Shown: positions 24,253 to 34,036, counted from the first letter of the stretch. The stretch: DNA of 64,000 nucleotides from Microvirga aerophila (GCF_003332305.1 NZ_QOIO01000001.1:1-64000), one strand, 5' to 3'. The notes: a model not told the origin generated them from the sequence alone. Numbers and translations are program-made.

Positions 24253-26681
24253 GGATTCGCCCTCGTGCGTCGATGGTCACGCCGTCGTCGATGGGAGGCC
24301 GGCTTTGCTGTCACCCCCGGGTGGGCTTGGGCCTGATCCTGTGGCAGTAGCACTGTGATCGGTTCAGCCTTTGCTTTGCCTCGGGTCCCGTTATCGGAGA
24401 GGAGACGCCGGATCTCGCCCAGTAAAGTGACTTGCTTGTCGTTGGCCTCGATGCGGCCTTCCAGGCGGTCGAGCAGATCGAGCAGCCCACGCCGGTCCTC
24501 GGGCGTCTGCAGAAGCTTGGGAAGCGCCAGGAGTGCCTTCACCGGCTCGAAGTCGACAATGTAGGACTGCTCGCGGATGATCTCACGCGCGGCCTCCGCC
24601 GGCATGTCGATCAGGCCAATTTCCTTGCCGACAAGCTCGCGGGCCCGCTTCATGGCCGAGAGCCGCCGCCGCCCGGTGCCGGCCTTCATCAGCAGGAGCG
24701 CCGCTCGGACTATCCCCTTTGTCCGGTCCCCGTCCTCAATATGCGTCAGCGCCTCCTTCACCAGAGGAGTGCTCCGCACGTCGACGGGTTCCTCCGCATC
24801 GGTTTCCTTATCCTCCGCGGCCATGCCGATGCTGGCCGATCCGTAGATGCGGAAGAAGGTGTTCTCCACCGAGGCGTCGCGCAGGTCGCGATAGAGGTCC
24901 CACGAGGCGGATGTGACGGCGGCCATCCAATGCTCCATCGCGGCCATCGGGCCTTCGTTATCGCGCGGTGCCCGGTTCGCGCGCACCATGCCGGCCATGC
25001 CCTTGAGGGGCCACAGGAAAGGATTGAGGTCCGACACCGCCCAGCGTTGCGCCCGCTGCGGATTGAGCGCTCTGGCGGCTTTTGCGGCCGCCGGAGTGAC
25101 CATCGGGGCCACGAATGGATGCACGAAGGTCTCGTAGGTGGAAGCGAGCGCCTCGGAGGTGTTCTCGACCACCTTGAACGGCCCCTCGTCCTTGCGGCCA
25201 TACTTCTGCAGGATCTGCAGGTCCTCGACCCGGCGCTCGGTCAGCATCACGTCGTAGCACACGCTCCCGTTCGTCTTCTGCTCCTCGACCTGCATGCCAT
25301 AGAGGCCCGGCGGTAGATGCTCGATGTACTCGATCAGATCCACGATCTGCGTGTGCTCACGCTTGGCGACCGCGCCTGAGACGAAGATGCCGAGATGGCC
25401 GACGCTCTTGTGCATCAGGCCGACGATTACCTGCCCGTTCGCTTTGAGGGCCTCGGTGGTCGGATAGAGGTCAGCGACCCAGTTGAAGGCCTGCTGCGGC
25501 GGCGTGATGTTGTCGCCCAGCGACGCGAACAGGATGATCGGCGATTTGATCGCCCGCAAGTCGAAGGCGCGGCCCTCGGACCACTCGGCGTCGCCATCAG
25601 CCAAATTGTTACCGACGAACAGGTTCTCGACGATCCATTTGATCTCCTGGCGGTCCATCAGAAAGAAGCCGCCCCACCAGCGTTCGAATTCCAGGAACCG
25701 CTCGGGTTCGGTATCGATCTTGGAGAACAGGTTGTAGTACTTGTCGAAGTAGGTGTTCGCCGGGTTGAGAGACTCGAAGTTGTCGACAAGGTAGGCGCCA
25801 TCGAACGTGCCTGCGCCAAGATCGCTTGCCAGGAGCGCGGGCCAGGTGCCACCGAGCATGCCGCCCGCGTAGCGCATCGGGTTCTCGCCGTCGTTGCCGG
25901 CCCAATACGACATTGGAGCGCCGTTGATCACGATGGGGCCAACGAGATCGGGTTCAAGGGCACCGATGAGCATGGAGGCCCAACCGCCCTGGCAATTGCC
26001 GATTACGACCGGCTTGCGGGTCGTCGGATGACGCTCGCCGACAATGCGGAGGAACTCGGCCTCGGCACGGGAGACATCGGCGAGAGTCTGCCCAGGCTCT
26101 GGCTCCGGGAAGAAGATGACGCAATAGACTGGATGCCCCGCTTTGAGCGCCACTCCGACCTGCGAGTCTTGCTTGAACCCGCCAATGCCGGGGCCATGGC
26201 CGGCCCGTGGGTCGATGACGACGAAGGGGCGGCGCTCCGGGTCGGTCTTGATGCCGTCCGGCGGGAGGATGCGCACAAGGGCGTAGTTGGCAGGCCGCTC
26301 GAAGGTGCGGGCGTCCGCGATCATCTCCCAGTCGAAATCGAGCAACGGCGGCTTGCCGGCTTTCTCGTGCTCGATCCAGTTGTTGCCGCGCTGGCGCAGC
26401 GTGTCCCAGTACAGGATCGAGCGCTGTGTGAAGTCGAGCCAGTAGTCGCTGGCATCGCGCCAGAAGTCGAAAGGCGTCACCGGGCGGGAGGGCCCCTCAA
26501 GCAGTGGCTCGTTCGCGGCTTTCACCGCATCGACGTAGCGCTGAACCGCGCCTGTGCAACGCTCCTGGTAGACCTCAGTGAACTTCGCGTGCGCGCGGGC
26601 GACCTCCGTCAGCCGTGCTTCAGCACCGTTGTTGCTCGCGCCGTTGTTGCCTCGCTCAGGCTTGGCTTCGACTCGTGGCAT
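24249..26681 (-). CDS. DUF3141 protein (PHA synthase-like alpha/beta hydrolase)
   Basis: An 810-residue protein. The N-terminal half is an alpha/beta-hydrolase domain resembling PhaC: nucleophile elbow VVIGNCQGGWASMLIGAL (Gly-x-Cys-x-Gly with Cys as candidate nucleophile), preceded by YCVIFFPEPEPGQTLADVSR and followed by ILFASLGDNITPPQQAFNWV with the expected Asp. The C-terminal third is a helical DUF3141 tail rich in charged residues. ATG 26681 is preferred; further upstream the sequence loses family character. It lies between the 170-residue gene and fabI. Possibly polyester or acyl-CoA related; the true reaction is unknown. Confidence 0.85.
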   Translation of the reverse strand: MPRVEAKPERGNNGASNNGAEARLTEVARAHAKFTEVYQERCTGAVQRYVDAVKAANEPLLEGPSRPVTPFDFWRDASDYWLDFTQRSILYWDTLRQRGNNWIEHEKAGKPPLLDFDWEMIADARTFERPANYALVRILPPDGIKTDPERRPFVVIDPRAGHGPGIGGFKQDSQVGVALKAGHPVYCVIFFPEPEPGQTLADVSRAEAEFLRIVGERHPTTRKPVVIGNCQGGWASMLIGALEPDLVGPIVINGAPMSYWAGNDGENPMRYAGGMLGGTWPALLASDLGAGTFDGAYLVDNFESLNPANTYFDKYYNLFSKIDTEPERFLEFERWWGGFFLMDRQEIKWIVENLFVGNNLADGDAEWSEGRAFDLRAIKSPIILFASLGDNITPPQQAFNWVADLYPTTEALKANGQVIVGLMHKSVGHLGIFVSGAVAKREHTQIVDLIEYIEHLPPGLYGMQVEEQKTNGSVCYDVMLTERRVEDLQILQKYGRKDEGPFKVVENTSEALASTYETFVHPFVAPMVTPAAAKAARALNPQRAQRWAVSDLNPFLWPLKGMAGMVRANRAPRDNEGPMAAMEHWMAAVTSASWDLYRDLRDASVENTFFRIYGSASIGMAAEDKETDAEEPVDVRSTPLVKEALTHIEDGDRTKGIVRAALLLMKAGTGRRRLSAMKRARELVGKEIGLIDMPAEAAREIIREQSYIVDFEPVKALLALPKLLQTPEDRRGLLDLLDRLEGRIEANDKQVTLLGEIRRLLSDNGTRGKAKAEPITVLLPQDQAQAHPGVTAKPASHRRRRDHRRTRANP

Positions 26682-26718
26682 TGCTCTCGTCCTCACAAAG
26701 GAGGGTTTCAGAAGGGGT

Positions 26719-27231
26719 TTATTTCTTGGCCTCGCCCCATTTGAGGAAGAAGCCGACATCCCCTGGGAACCCTCCTGGCCATTCGATGATCATCGCGCTG
26801 AGCCTAAATCCAGCCGGCCTAAGCTGGTTCTGCCAAAGTTCATAAGCCTGGCGCGGGCGTCCGGTGAGGGTGTCCGGCCAGTCCGGATCCGCGTTGTTGA
26901 TGGCACGGCCTTTGTCCGAGCACAGGCTGCTGGGAAACCTCATGACCAGCAGCTCGGTCTCGCCGCGTTCCGCAGCAGAGCGAAGCTTTGATTTCAGCGG
27001 CTGCAGGATCTCCTGCAAACGCTCGGGCGTCAGATCGATGGGCTCGGCCATCCGCTTGATCAGGTCGTGGCGTGCCTTTTCCGCCCGATCCATGCCATCA
27101 ACCAACTTCATGGCTTTCGCCATCTGCATTTCGGTCATGTAGGTTCGCAGGTCAGCGGCCGACATGAACATCTCGTCCCCGAGCTCCTGCTGGGCCTTGC
27201 TTTCGTCCAACTTGGTCTTCAGCGTTTCCAT
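26719..27231 (-). CDS. Conserved protein of the pta-ackA-DUF3141 operon
   Basis: A 170-residue protein. The first half is helical and charged (ETLKTKLDESKAQQELGDEM, AMKLVDGMDRAEKARHDLIK); the second half is globular (RGETELLVMRFPSSLCSDKG and FRLSAMIIEWPGGFPGDVGF). ATG 27231 lies 17 bp after the ackA stop. I know no function for it, but its place in the operon suggests a role with DUF3141 or acetyl-phosphate metabolism. Confidence 0.72.
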   Translation of the reverse strand: METLKTKLDESKAQQELGDEMFMSAADLRTYMTEMQMAKAMKLVDGMDRAEKARHDLIKRMAEPIDLTPERLQEILQPLKSKLRSAAERGETELLVMRFPSSLCSDKGRAINNADPDWPDTLTGRPRQAYELWQNQLRPAGFRLSAMIIEWPGGFPGDVGFFLKWGEAKK

Positions 27232-27248
27232 GGCTTCGATCTCCGTGT

Positions 27249-28457
27249 TCAGGATGCAAGTTTGGCCCGCGTGGCGTTGAGGACGGTGCGCGTCTGCCGG
27301 GCGATCACCAGTTCCTCGTTGGTGGGGATGACCCAAGCGGTGGGCCCGGATCCGGAAGAGATCCGCGGTCCGCCGGTGCGGTTGGCGGCCTCATCGAGGG
27401 CGAGCCCAGCCCAGGCGAGGCAGCCCACCACCTCGGCCCGCGTCGCGGTGTCGTTCTCGCCAATCCCGGCCGTGAAGACCAGCCCGTCAACCCCGCCGAG
27501 AGCGGCCATGAGGGAGCCAATTTCGCGCGTGATGCGATAAACAAACAGATCGATGGCCCGCCGGGCATCCACATCTGTCGTCGCCTTCGACCGCAGAACG
27601 CGCATGTCGTTTGAGAGGCCGGAAACCCCAAGCAGCCCGGATTTGGTGTAGAGCACGCGCTCGGCCTCCTCCGGCGTAAGCTTCATTTCCCGGAGCATGT
27701 AGAAGATGACGCCTGCATCGACGGCGCCGCAGCGGGTTCCCATCGGCAGACCGTCGAGGGCGGAGAAGCCCATAGTCGTCGTGATGCTGACGCCACCTTT
27801 GAGGGCGCACAGGCTGGCGCCGTTGCCGAGATGGGCGACAATCACCCTCCCCTCAGCGAGGCGCGGGTCATAGTCCTTCAGTACGGACGAAACGTAGTCG
27901 TAGGATAACCCATGAAAGCCATAACGCCGCACGCCGCGCTCGCGCATCTCGCGTGGCAGGGCGAACAGGCTCGCGATGTCGGACTGCGTCTGGTGGAAAG
28001 CGGTGTCGAAGCAGGCAACCTGCGGGACCCCCGGCAGGCGGCGGCGCACGATCCGGATCGGCTCCAGATTGTGGGGTTGATGCAAGGGCGCGAGCGGCAC
28101 CAGCTTTTCGAGCGCTTGGACGACGTGGTCGTCGACCAGCACTGGAGCAGAGAAGGCCTGTCCGCCATGAACCACCCGGTGTCCAATGGCGGCAAGCGTG
28201 CGCCGCTCCTGATGCTGCCGCAACCAGGAGATCAGGTGCATCAACGCCTCCTCGTGCCCGAACTCTGCCCCGGACGTCCATGACATCTCGTCGAGGTCCG
28301 CGCCCCCGGCGTGCCTGACGATGAAATGAGCAGCACCCCCCAGACCTTCGTACAGACCCTTCCAGACCAGTCGCGGCTCGACATCTCCCTCAATATCGAA
28401 GAGCTGGAACTTGAGGCTCGATGAGCCCGCGTTGAGGACAATGAGGACGGGAATCAT
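27249..28457 (-). CDS. ackA: Acetate kinase
   Basis: A 402-residue acetokinase interconverting acetate plus ATP and acetyl phosphate plus ADP. Family signatures: VLNAGSSSLKFQLFD (Asn7-type metal site), GHRVVHGG (active-site Arg region), YGFHGLSYDYVS, IVAHLGNGASLCA and FTAGIGENDTATR. The stop lies 17 bp before the next operon gene and the start three bases after the pta stop. With Pta it would make ATP from acetyl-CoA, consistent with the pyruvate formate-lyase operon nearby. Confidence 0.94.
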   Translation of the reverse strand: MIPVLIVLNAGSSSLKFQLFDIEGDVEPRLVWKGLYEGLGGAAHFIVRHAGGADLDEMSWTSGAEFGHEEALMHLISWLRQHQERRTLAAIGHRVVHGGQAFSAPVLVDDHVVQALEKLVPLAPLHQPHNLEPIRIVRRRLPGVPQVACFDTAFHQTQSDIASLFALPREMRERGVRRYGFHGLSYDYVSSVLKDYDPRLAEGRVIVAHLGNGASLCALKGGVSITTTMGFSALDGLPMGTRCGAVDAGVIFYMLREMKLTPEEAERVLYTKSGLLGVSGLSNDMRVLRSKATTDVDARRAIDLFVYRITREIGSLMAALGGVDGLVFTAGIGENDTATRAEVVGCLAWAGLALDEAANRTGGPRISSGSGPTAWVIPTNEELVIARQTRTVLNATRAKLAS

Positions 28458-28460
28458 GGC

Positions 28461-29438
28461 TCAGACCTCCGGGACAGAGAGTTGTCTGCGTTGCGCGTCG
28501 GCGGCGAGCGAGGCCACAGCGCAGGAGGCGAGCCGGGTGATCGTCGAGTCCGCCCGGCTGGTGAGGATGATCGGCACGCGGGCCCCGAGCACGATGCCGG
28601 CGGCATCGGCGTCGGCGAGGAAGGTCAGGCTCTTGGCGAGCATGTTGCCGGCTTCGAGATCTGGAACCACGAGGACATTGGCATGTCCGGCCACGGGCGA
28701 CTGGATCTTCTTGATCTTGGCCGCGCCGAGATCGATGGCATTATCGAGTGCGAGAGGACCGTCGAGGATCCCGCCCGTGATCTGGCCGCGGTCAGCCATC
28801 TTGCACAGAGCCGCGGCCTCGATCGTCGAGGGCACCTTTGGATTGACGGTCTCCATTGCCGACAGGATCGCAACCCGCACTGGATCGACCCGCAACGCCC
28901 GAGCAAGGTCAATAGCGTTCTGGACGATGTGGACCTTGTCCTCCAGCGTCGGCGCGATGTTGACGGCGGCGTCGGTGATGATCAGCGCGGTGTCGTGGCC
29001 AGGCACGTCCATGACGAAGCAGTGGCTAATCCGGCGCGCTGTGCGCAGTCCGCCCTCGCGACGAACGATCGCGCCCATGAGCTCGTCCGTGTGCAGGCTT
29101 CCCTTCATCAGCGCCTCGGCCTGGCCGGACTTAACAAGCTCAACGGCCGCCTCCGCCGCCGCATGGCTGTGCGGGGCATCCACGATGCGCATCGTGGAAA
29201 CGTCGTTGCCAAGCGCCTCCGCAGCGGCCGTGATCCTGGCCAGAGGACCCACGAGGATTGGCTCGATCAGGCCGAGCCCCGCCGCCTCGAACACCGCGCC
29301 CAAGGAGGCCGCATCACACGGGTGCGCCACGGCCACCTTCAACTTCGGAAGGGACTGGGCAGCCAACACGAGCCGGTCGTACTTGTCATGTCGCCGCTGA
29401 TCCTGAGACCCACCTTGGGCTTTCACCGCAACCGTCAT
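28461..29438 (-). CDS. pta: Phosphate acetyl/butyryltransferase
   Basis: About 325 residues of the PTA_PTB domain: KVAVAHPCDAASLGAVFEAA, GSLHTDELMGAIVRREGGLR, CFVMDVPGHDTALIITDAAV and NVLVVPDLEAGNMLAKSLTF. It transfers acyl groups between CoA and phosphate, making acetyl phosphate for AckA. It is of the short class without the N-terminal regulatory domain. ATG 29438 has GGAGG five bases upstream; ATG 29450 is an alternative. First gene of a five-gene operon. Operator copy 10 lies about 150 bp upstream. Confidence 0.88.
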   Translation of the reverse strand: MTVAVKAQGGSQDQRRHDKYDRLVLAAQSLPKLKVAVAHPCDAASLGAVFEAAGLGLIEPILVGPLARITAAAEALGNDVSTMRIVDAPHSHAAAEAAVELVKSGQAEALMKGSLHTDELMGAIVRREGGLRTARRISHCFVMDVPGHDTALIITDAAVNIAPTLEDKVHIVQNAIDLARALRVDPVRVAILSAMETVNPKVPSTIEAAALCKMADRGQITGGILDGPLALDNAIDLGAAKIKKIQSPVAGHANVLVVPDLEAGNMLAKSLTFLADADAAGIVLGARVPIILTSRADSTITRLASCAVASLAADAQRRQLSVPEV

Positions 29439-29593
29439 GCTGGCCTCCATGCTCTGCTCCCGATGGACGGTCGCAGTGGACCGCCCGGAGGAGTCGCCGG
29501 GGTTGCGAGGAGCGTGCGGAAGCGAAGCCTAATCCCAGGTCCGCAGCCGCCCGGCTTGTTTGCAGGAGCGAGTATGGCCCGTTCCAATCCGGC

Positions 29594-29633
29594 TGCTTGA
29601 CCTGTTGGGCCATCGCATTGACAGTTTTGGACT
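29594..29633 (-). promoter_or_regulatory. AraC/XylS-type tandem operator, copy 10
   Basis: Read toward pta: half-site one AGTCCAAAACTGTCAAT, spacer GCGA, half-site two TGGCCCAACAGGTCAAG, then CA. It lies about 156 bp upstream of the pta-ackA-DUF3141-fabI operon. Confidence 0.75.
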
Positions 29634-29737
29634 GCCGTGCGGGAAGCAAGCGGGATCACCGTCCCGCCCATCCTCGGGGAGCCTCATAGCCCATTTCTCC
29701 CATCCGCAGGATGACCATGTCAGCAGGGATCGTTCGA

Positions 29738-30175
29738 TCAGTTTGAACGGCCGCCGGGACCTGGGCGGACACGGCGCAGTTTTCGAAGCCGCGGTTTCCT
29801 GATCCGAGAGTGACCGCGGCGCCACGCCGATGGGGTCTGTCCTGACCAGCGCCGAAAGGCGCGCGTGAACGCGCTCAATTCAGAGTACTTCAGGGCAGCC
29901 GCAACCTGGCTTAGCGCCATGTCGGTATTCTCCAACAGCTCGCACGCAATCTCGAAGCGAACCTCGTTGGCGACCTGCCGGAACGCGAGGCCTTCCATGC
30001 GCAGGTGACGGCTCATGGTGCGGCGGTGCATCGAGAACAGCTGGGCAATCATGGCGGCGGAACAGGAATCCCGGAGCAGCTCGGTCCGCAGTACACGACG
30101 CAAGTCCTCGGTGAGAGGGCCGGCACCATGGAGTGAGTTCGGCTCGTCTGCGCTGTGGGTGAATGGCGTTTCCAC
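29738..30175 (-). CDS. AraC-type DNA-binding protein lacking a sensor domain
   Basis: A 145-residue protein that is almost only the AraC/XylS double helix-turn-helix (FSMHRRTMSRHLRMEGLAFR, AAALKYSELSAFTRAFRRWS) with a short N-terminus and a basic tail. It matches the C-terminal domains of the regulators at 7322 and 40710 closely, including both recognition-helix regions, but has no ligand-binding domain. It may be a constitutive or expression-controlled regulator, or an antagonist competing for the same sites. Operator copy 11 lies 69 bp upstream, suggesting autoregulation. Confidence 0.82.
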   Translation of the reverse strand: METPFTHSADEPNSLHGAGPLTEDLRRVLRTELLRDSCSAAMIAQLFSMHRRTMSRHLRMEGLAFRQVANEVRFEIACELLENTDMALSQVAAALKYSELSAFTRAFRRWSGQTPSAWRRGHSRIRKPRLRKLRRVRPGPGGRSN

Positions 30176-30243
30176 GGTTCCTTCCCCTCTCTGGCAGGCC
30201 GTCGCTCGCCGGACGAGCCCATCTTAGCCTCTCCCCATCCGCC

Positions 30244-30283
30244 TGCTTGACCCCGTGAGACTTCCTCTTGACAGTTGGGATAA
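30244..30283 (-). promoter_or_regulatory. AraC/XylS-type tandem operator, copy 11
   Basis: Read toward the AraC gene at 29738-30175: half-site one TTATCCCAACTGTCAAG, spacer AGGA, half-site two AGTCTCACGGGGTCAAG, then CA. 69 bp upstream of start 30175. Confidence 0.7.
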
Positions 30284-30301
30284 GGCAGGCACGGGGACCG
30301 G

Positions 30302-32475
30302 CTAGGCACCCTCCTCGGGCGGCGCCCCCTTGACGAGCTTGAGCGCCTGTCGGGCGGCTCCGCCGGCTCGGCCTCCTCGCGGCCCGTCACTTGCACGGTC
30401 GGGGACGCGAACCTGATCCCGTTCTCGTCAAAGGCCGTCTTGAGCATTGCGTAGGCCCTGCGCCGGATCACGAACTGCTCGCCTGGGCGGGTCATCATCT
30501 TCATGCGCAACTGGATGGCGAATTCACCGAACTGCTCTACGCCCTGCATCTTCAGCGGCTCAATGATATTAGGCGCAAAATCCGGATCCGCCGCCAGCTC
30601 CTTGCCGACCTGCTTGATGACCTTCTTCGCCTTGTCGAGATCGGTGTCGTAGGTGACGTTGATGGTCATTTTGTCGATGACCCAGTCGCGGCTCATGTTC
30701 TCCACGGCCCCAAGTTGCCCGTACGGGATCGTGAAGACGGGACCACGATGGTGCCGCAGCTTTACGGAGCGGAAGCCTAGTTTCTCCACGGTGTCCTTGT
30801 AGCTGCCGCTCTGGATGCACTCGCCGACCCGGAAGGCATCGTCGAGCAGATAGAAGATCCCGCTGATGATGTCCCGGACGAGCGTCTGCGAGCCGAAGCC
30901 GATGGCGACGCCGAAAATCCCCGCGCCTGCGATCAGGGGACCGATATCCACCCCCAGCGACGAGAGGGTCATCAGCACGGCCACAGCGGCCAAGGCAATG
31001 AAGGCGGCCATCCGAAACATCGGCAGCAAGGTACGGATCCGCGCCTGGCTCAAGGCGGCCTCGCTGCCGGGAGGAGCTTCGGCCTGCAGGCGGACTAGAC
31101 GCCGGTCGATATGCGTCTTCACGACCTGCCAGATGAGGTCGGCAACGAGCAGGATGACGATGCTGCTGAGTGCACCGCGAATAAGCCGGGTTGCGACCGT
31201 GTCGCGACTGGTCAGCTCGATATTCCAGACCCCAGCCAGAAAAAGGGCGGCCGCGACGATCAGGAGTGCCCGGATACCCCGATCCAAATAAACGGCACCC
31301 AACTCGGGATGGTTGGCGGCCGCGCCTTCCGGTGACCGCAGCAGGTGACGGGCGGACGCTTTGGTGATCTTCACCGCCTGGGGCAGCACGACGGCCATGA
31401 CCAGCAGCCAGAACAGGCCCGTCAGGCCCGCAACCCACAATCCCCACAGCAGGACAAGGTAGAGCGACAGCAGCCACGGCACGAGAGCATGGTGCCGATG
31501 ACGGCTTTCGGATGCTTCCGATGCAACAGCGGGAGGAGTTGGCCATCTCCAGACGGCCTCGACCGCGATGACCAGAAGGCCAATACCCAGAATGTGGGCG
31601 ACCAGCTTGCGGCCTTCCGGCGAGAACCCGAGGGTCCGCACGAGCTCGGCGGTCGCCCAGCCGAACGCGAACAAGCCGACGAACAGCACCATACGGCGGT
31701 ACCAGAACCGCGCCGCCTCATCGATCATGGGAATAACACGGATGGCTTCAGGATCGTGGCTTCCCATCAGCCGGGGGGAGAGCAGGATCCGCCCCGCCAG
31801 AACGGCAAGGCGCAGCAGGAACGCCGCAAAGAGATAAGCGAGCACGACCCGCCTCAGCAGGGGCGGCCAATCGAAGACGAGGAACGCACCGATGCTCCCA
31901 AAGGCGAAGATGGCCACATGGGCCAGGCCGAACGCCAGGCGCATGCCGGTCATCTGGACGCGCTCGTCCGCTGTCGCCGGCGACCGGGAGGCAACCCGCT
32001 CCTGCGCCGCTGCCGTAGCCCTCCTGAAAGCCCACTCGGCTCCGGCGCCGAGGCCGAGGAAGCCGAGCACAAGGACAACGACATCGAGGAGGGATCGGCG
32101 CTGAAGTTCCTCCGACAGCAGGCCGGCAGCTCGCCCGAACTCCTGGGGCAGACGGGGCAGCGCCGTCGCCAACGCGGCAAAATGCGCCCGCATCGCCTCG
32201 ACGCGCATGGCCAGCATCTCGGAGCTCATGCCCTGCGGCGGTTGCGGCACCCCCTCGCCTACGGATGCTGGCGGCTGTCTCTGCTGGTCAATCCATGTCC
32301 GGGTGGCAGGATCGTCCAGGAGCCGCAGAAGCTCCTGGACCTGGGGCGGGGGAGCAGCCGGAGTCGGGGCGGTCTGGGCGCAGGCAGGACCGATGCCGAC
32401 AAGAAACAGGAACAGCAGTCGCCACACGGCGCCTGACGACCCCCGGATCGCCTTGCCCTCAGATCTTGCGCTCAC
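30302..32475 (-). CDS. MscS-family mechanosensitive channel, probable 3' frameshift
   Basis: A large MscS protein (about 720 residues): signal peptide (RLLFLFLVGIGPACAQ), a periplasmic region, about ten membrane segments, then the MscS pore and beta domain (GPLIAGAGIFGVAIGFGSQT, LVRDIISGIFYLLDDAFRVG, HHRGPVFTIPYGQLGAVENM). GTG 32475 has GGGAG upstream. The annotated frame runs on to 30049 over the AraC gene and its operator, with non-family sequence. A shift of one base near 30350-30365 gives ARQALKLVKGAPPEEGA and a stop at 30302-30304, the natural end. It gates efflux under osmotic downshift. Confidence 0.78.
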
Positions 32476-32497
32476 GATCTGCTCCCATCCCGACCGG

Positions 32498-32803
32498 TTA
32501 CGGACAGCGATAGACGATCTGGCCATAGGAGTTCACGACCTGCCGGCAGCCCGGGGCCGCGTAATAGTAGGCCCCAGCCGCCGCGGCTCCAGCGGCCGCA
32601 CCATAGGCGGCCGACCTGCGGGTGGTCCGGCGAGCAACGCCGGCATAGCTCATGGGCGTCGCCGGCCGCCCGACCCTCGCCTCCGCCTGGCTGACGAGCG
32701 AACCGGAGAAAACAGGACCATCACCGTTCCAGAGCAGGGCCGCGCCGCCGGCAAGCAACGCGAGCGCGGTGCGGGACAGCATCCTCAAGCCTGACGTGTT
32801 CAT
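32498..32803 (-). CDS. Small exported alanine-rich protein
   Basis: 101 residues: signal peptide (TALALLAGGAALLWNGDGPV), an Arg/Ala-rich centre with a glycine-zipper-like segment (AAYGAAAGAAAAGAYYYAAP), and an end with two cysteines (GCRQVVNSYGQIVYRCP). ATG 32803 overlaps the DUF2092 stop and follows GGAGGTGCGAA. Function unknown; co-transcribed with DUF2092 and MscS genes. Confidence 0.7.
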   Translation of the reverse strand: MNTSGLRMLSRTALALLAGGAALLWNGDGPVFSGSLVSQAEARVGRPATPMSYAGVARRTTRRSAAYGAAAGAAAAGAYYYAAPGCRQVVNSYGQIVYRCP

Positions 32804-33606
32804 TTCGCACCTCCGGGGATGACCCCTGCGGGAATGTCATCAATGTCTTGGAGCAGAGTGATCGCGACGCCGTTGGCGCCTTCCGGCGGCTTAAACGCGA
32901 ACGCATCCGATGCCGGGCTGACACCGGTCTTCCAGTCCCGGAGCCGCAGCGTGTACTGGGGAGCGGCACCGACCGCCTTGCTGGTGATCACGTACTTGCG
33001 CGGCACCGGTCGCTCGCCGACCTCAACCCAGATCTGCCAATCGGTATCGAGGTTGCGGAAGGCGAGATGCTCGCACTCGACGCCTTCGACGACGCCGCGG
33101 CCGATATGCTTGGCCTCTACCACCCCGGCCGTCAGTTCCTCGTAGGGCTTCGACAACAGGAGATCCGCCCCCGGAAGTTCAAGCGGGGCCTCGGTCCGAA
33201 GCCGGTCGACGACCTCGTCGAACGAGCTGGCGGCGGGCACCTTGGCGAACCGGTTGCCGCCACGGTCAAAGATCGTCACGTTGGATCCATCTGAGATGAG
33301 CTCGACATCGGCGTAGCCGCCGGTTCGGCTGACCCGGAACCTGTTCGGACGGCTCAAGGCGATGTCCCCCGAGGCGCTGAACTGGATCTTCTCGACAGCC
33401 GGTGTCACCACCTCGACATCGGCATCATATTTGAGTGACAGGTTCTCCTGGCGGCCGACATAGTCTGCCATCGCCTTAAGGATGGTATGCGCCTCCCCCT
33501 CCGTTGCCCATGCCGCGGGCGCACCGGTGATGGCAATGGCAGCGAGAAGGCCCAGCCCGGACTTTCTGAGCGCCGCGCCCGAAGGTGAACAGGTACCTCG
33601 TCTCAT
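32800..33606 (-). CDS. DUF2092 exported protein
   Basis: A 268-residue periplasmic protein with a signal peptide (GLLAAIAITGAPAAWA) and the DUF2092 fold related to LolA/LppX-like lipoprotein-binding shells: ILKAMADYVGRQENLSLKYD, FSASGDIALSRPNRFRVSRT, VEGVECEHLAFRNLDTDWQI. It may carry hydrophobic molecules. First of an operon with the 101-residue protein and MscS. Operator copy 12 lies 110 bp upstream. Confidence 0.82.
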   Translation of the reverse strand: MRRGTCSPSGAALRKSGLGLLAAIAITGAPAAWATEGEAHTILKAMADYVGRQENLSLKYDADVEVVTPAVEKIQFSASGDIALSRPNRFRVSRTGGYADVELISDGSNVTIFDRGGNRFAKVPAASSFDEVVDRLRTEAPLELPGADLLLSKPYEELTAGVVEAKHIGRGVVEGVECEHLAFRNLDTDWQIWVEVGERPVPRKYVITSKAVGAAPQYTLRLRDWKTGVSPASDAFAFKPPEGANGVAITLLQDIDDIPAGVIPGGAK

Positions 33607-33715
33607 CGCGTGATCCTCCCAGGACTATCAGGCGGCAAGAACCAGCGCGAGCAGTCGCGCATCGCCCGCCTGGATCGAGAGCCTATGGGATCACCTTAGG
33701 CCAGCCACGGAGGCT

Positions 33716-33755
33716 TGCTTGACCGGTGGGGACAATCTTCGGACAGTTTGGGCCC
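33716..33755 (-). promoter_or_regulatory. AraC/XylS-type tandem operator, copy 12
   Basis: Read toward the DUF2092 gene: half-site one GGGCCCAAACTGTCCGA, spacer AGAT, half-site two TGTCCCCACCGGTCAAG, then CA. 110 bp upstream of start 33606. Confidence 0.7.
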
Positions 33756-34036
33756 TTTGCCATGTCATTTCGAGGAGCTTCGCCCAAGAGTCGCGCCCCA
33801 CCAAGCAGGGATCATGAGGCATGGACCACACATCACATGGACGACATGGACGGTTCTGTTCGGTCTGGAGCACCTTTTTCAAGGTCGGGATCAAGCGATG
33901 ACCCCGCACGGGTGCTAAGCACAAAGGCTGCACCGGGCCCGCCACGCAGCCGGCAAGGCGGCTTGGCTTCAACCCGCATTAGGTCATACTCTATCAGGTC
34001 ATAGCCTTTCTGCCTCACATATCGGAGCGGAGGAAA

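Noticed and set aside
25395..26744. 449-codon plus-strand frame over the DUF3141 gene
   Set aside because: Antisense shadow; the minus-strand protein has clear family motifs.
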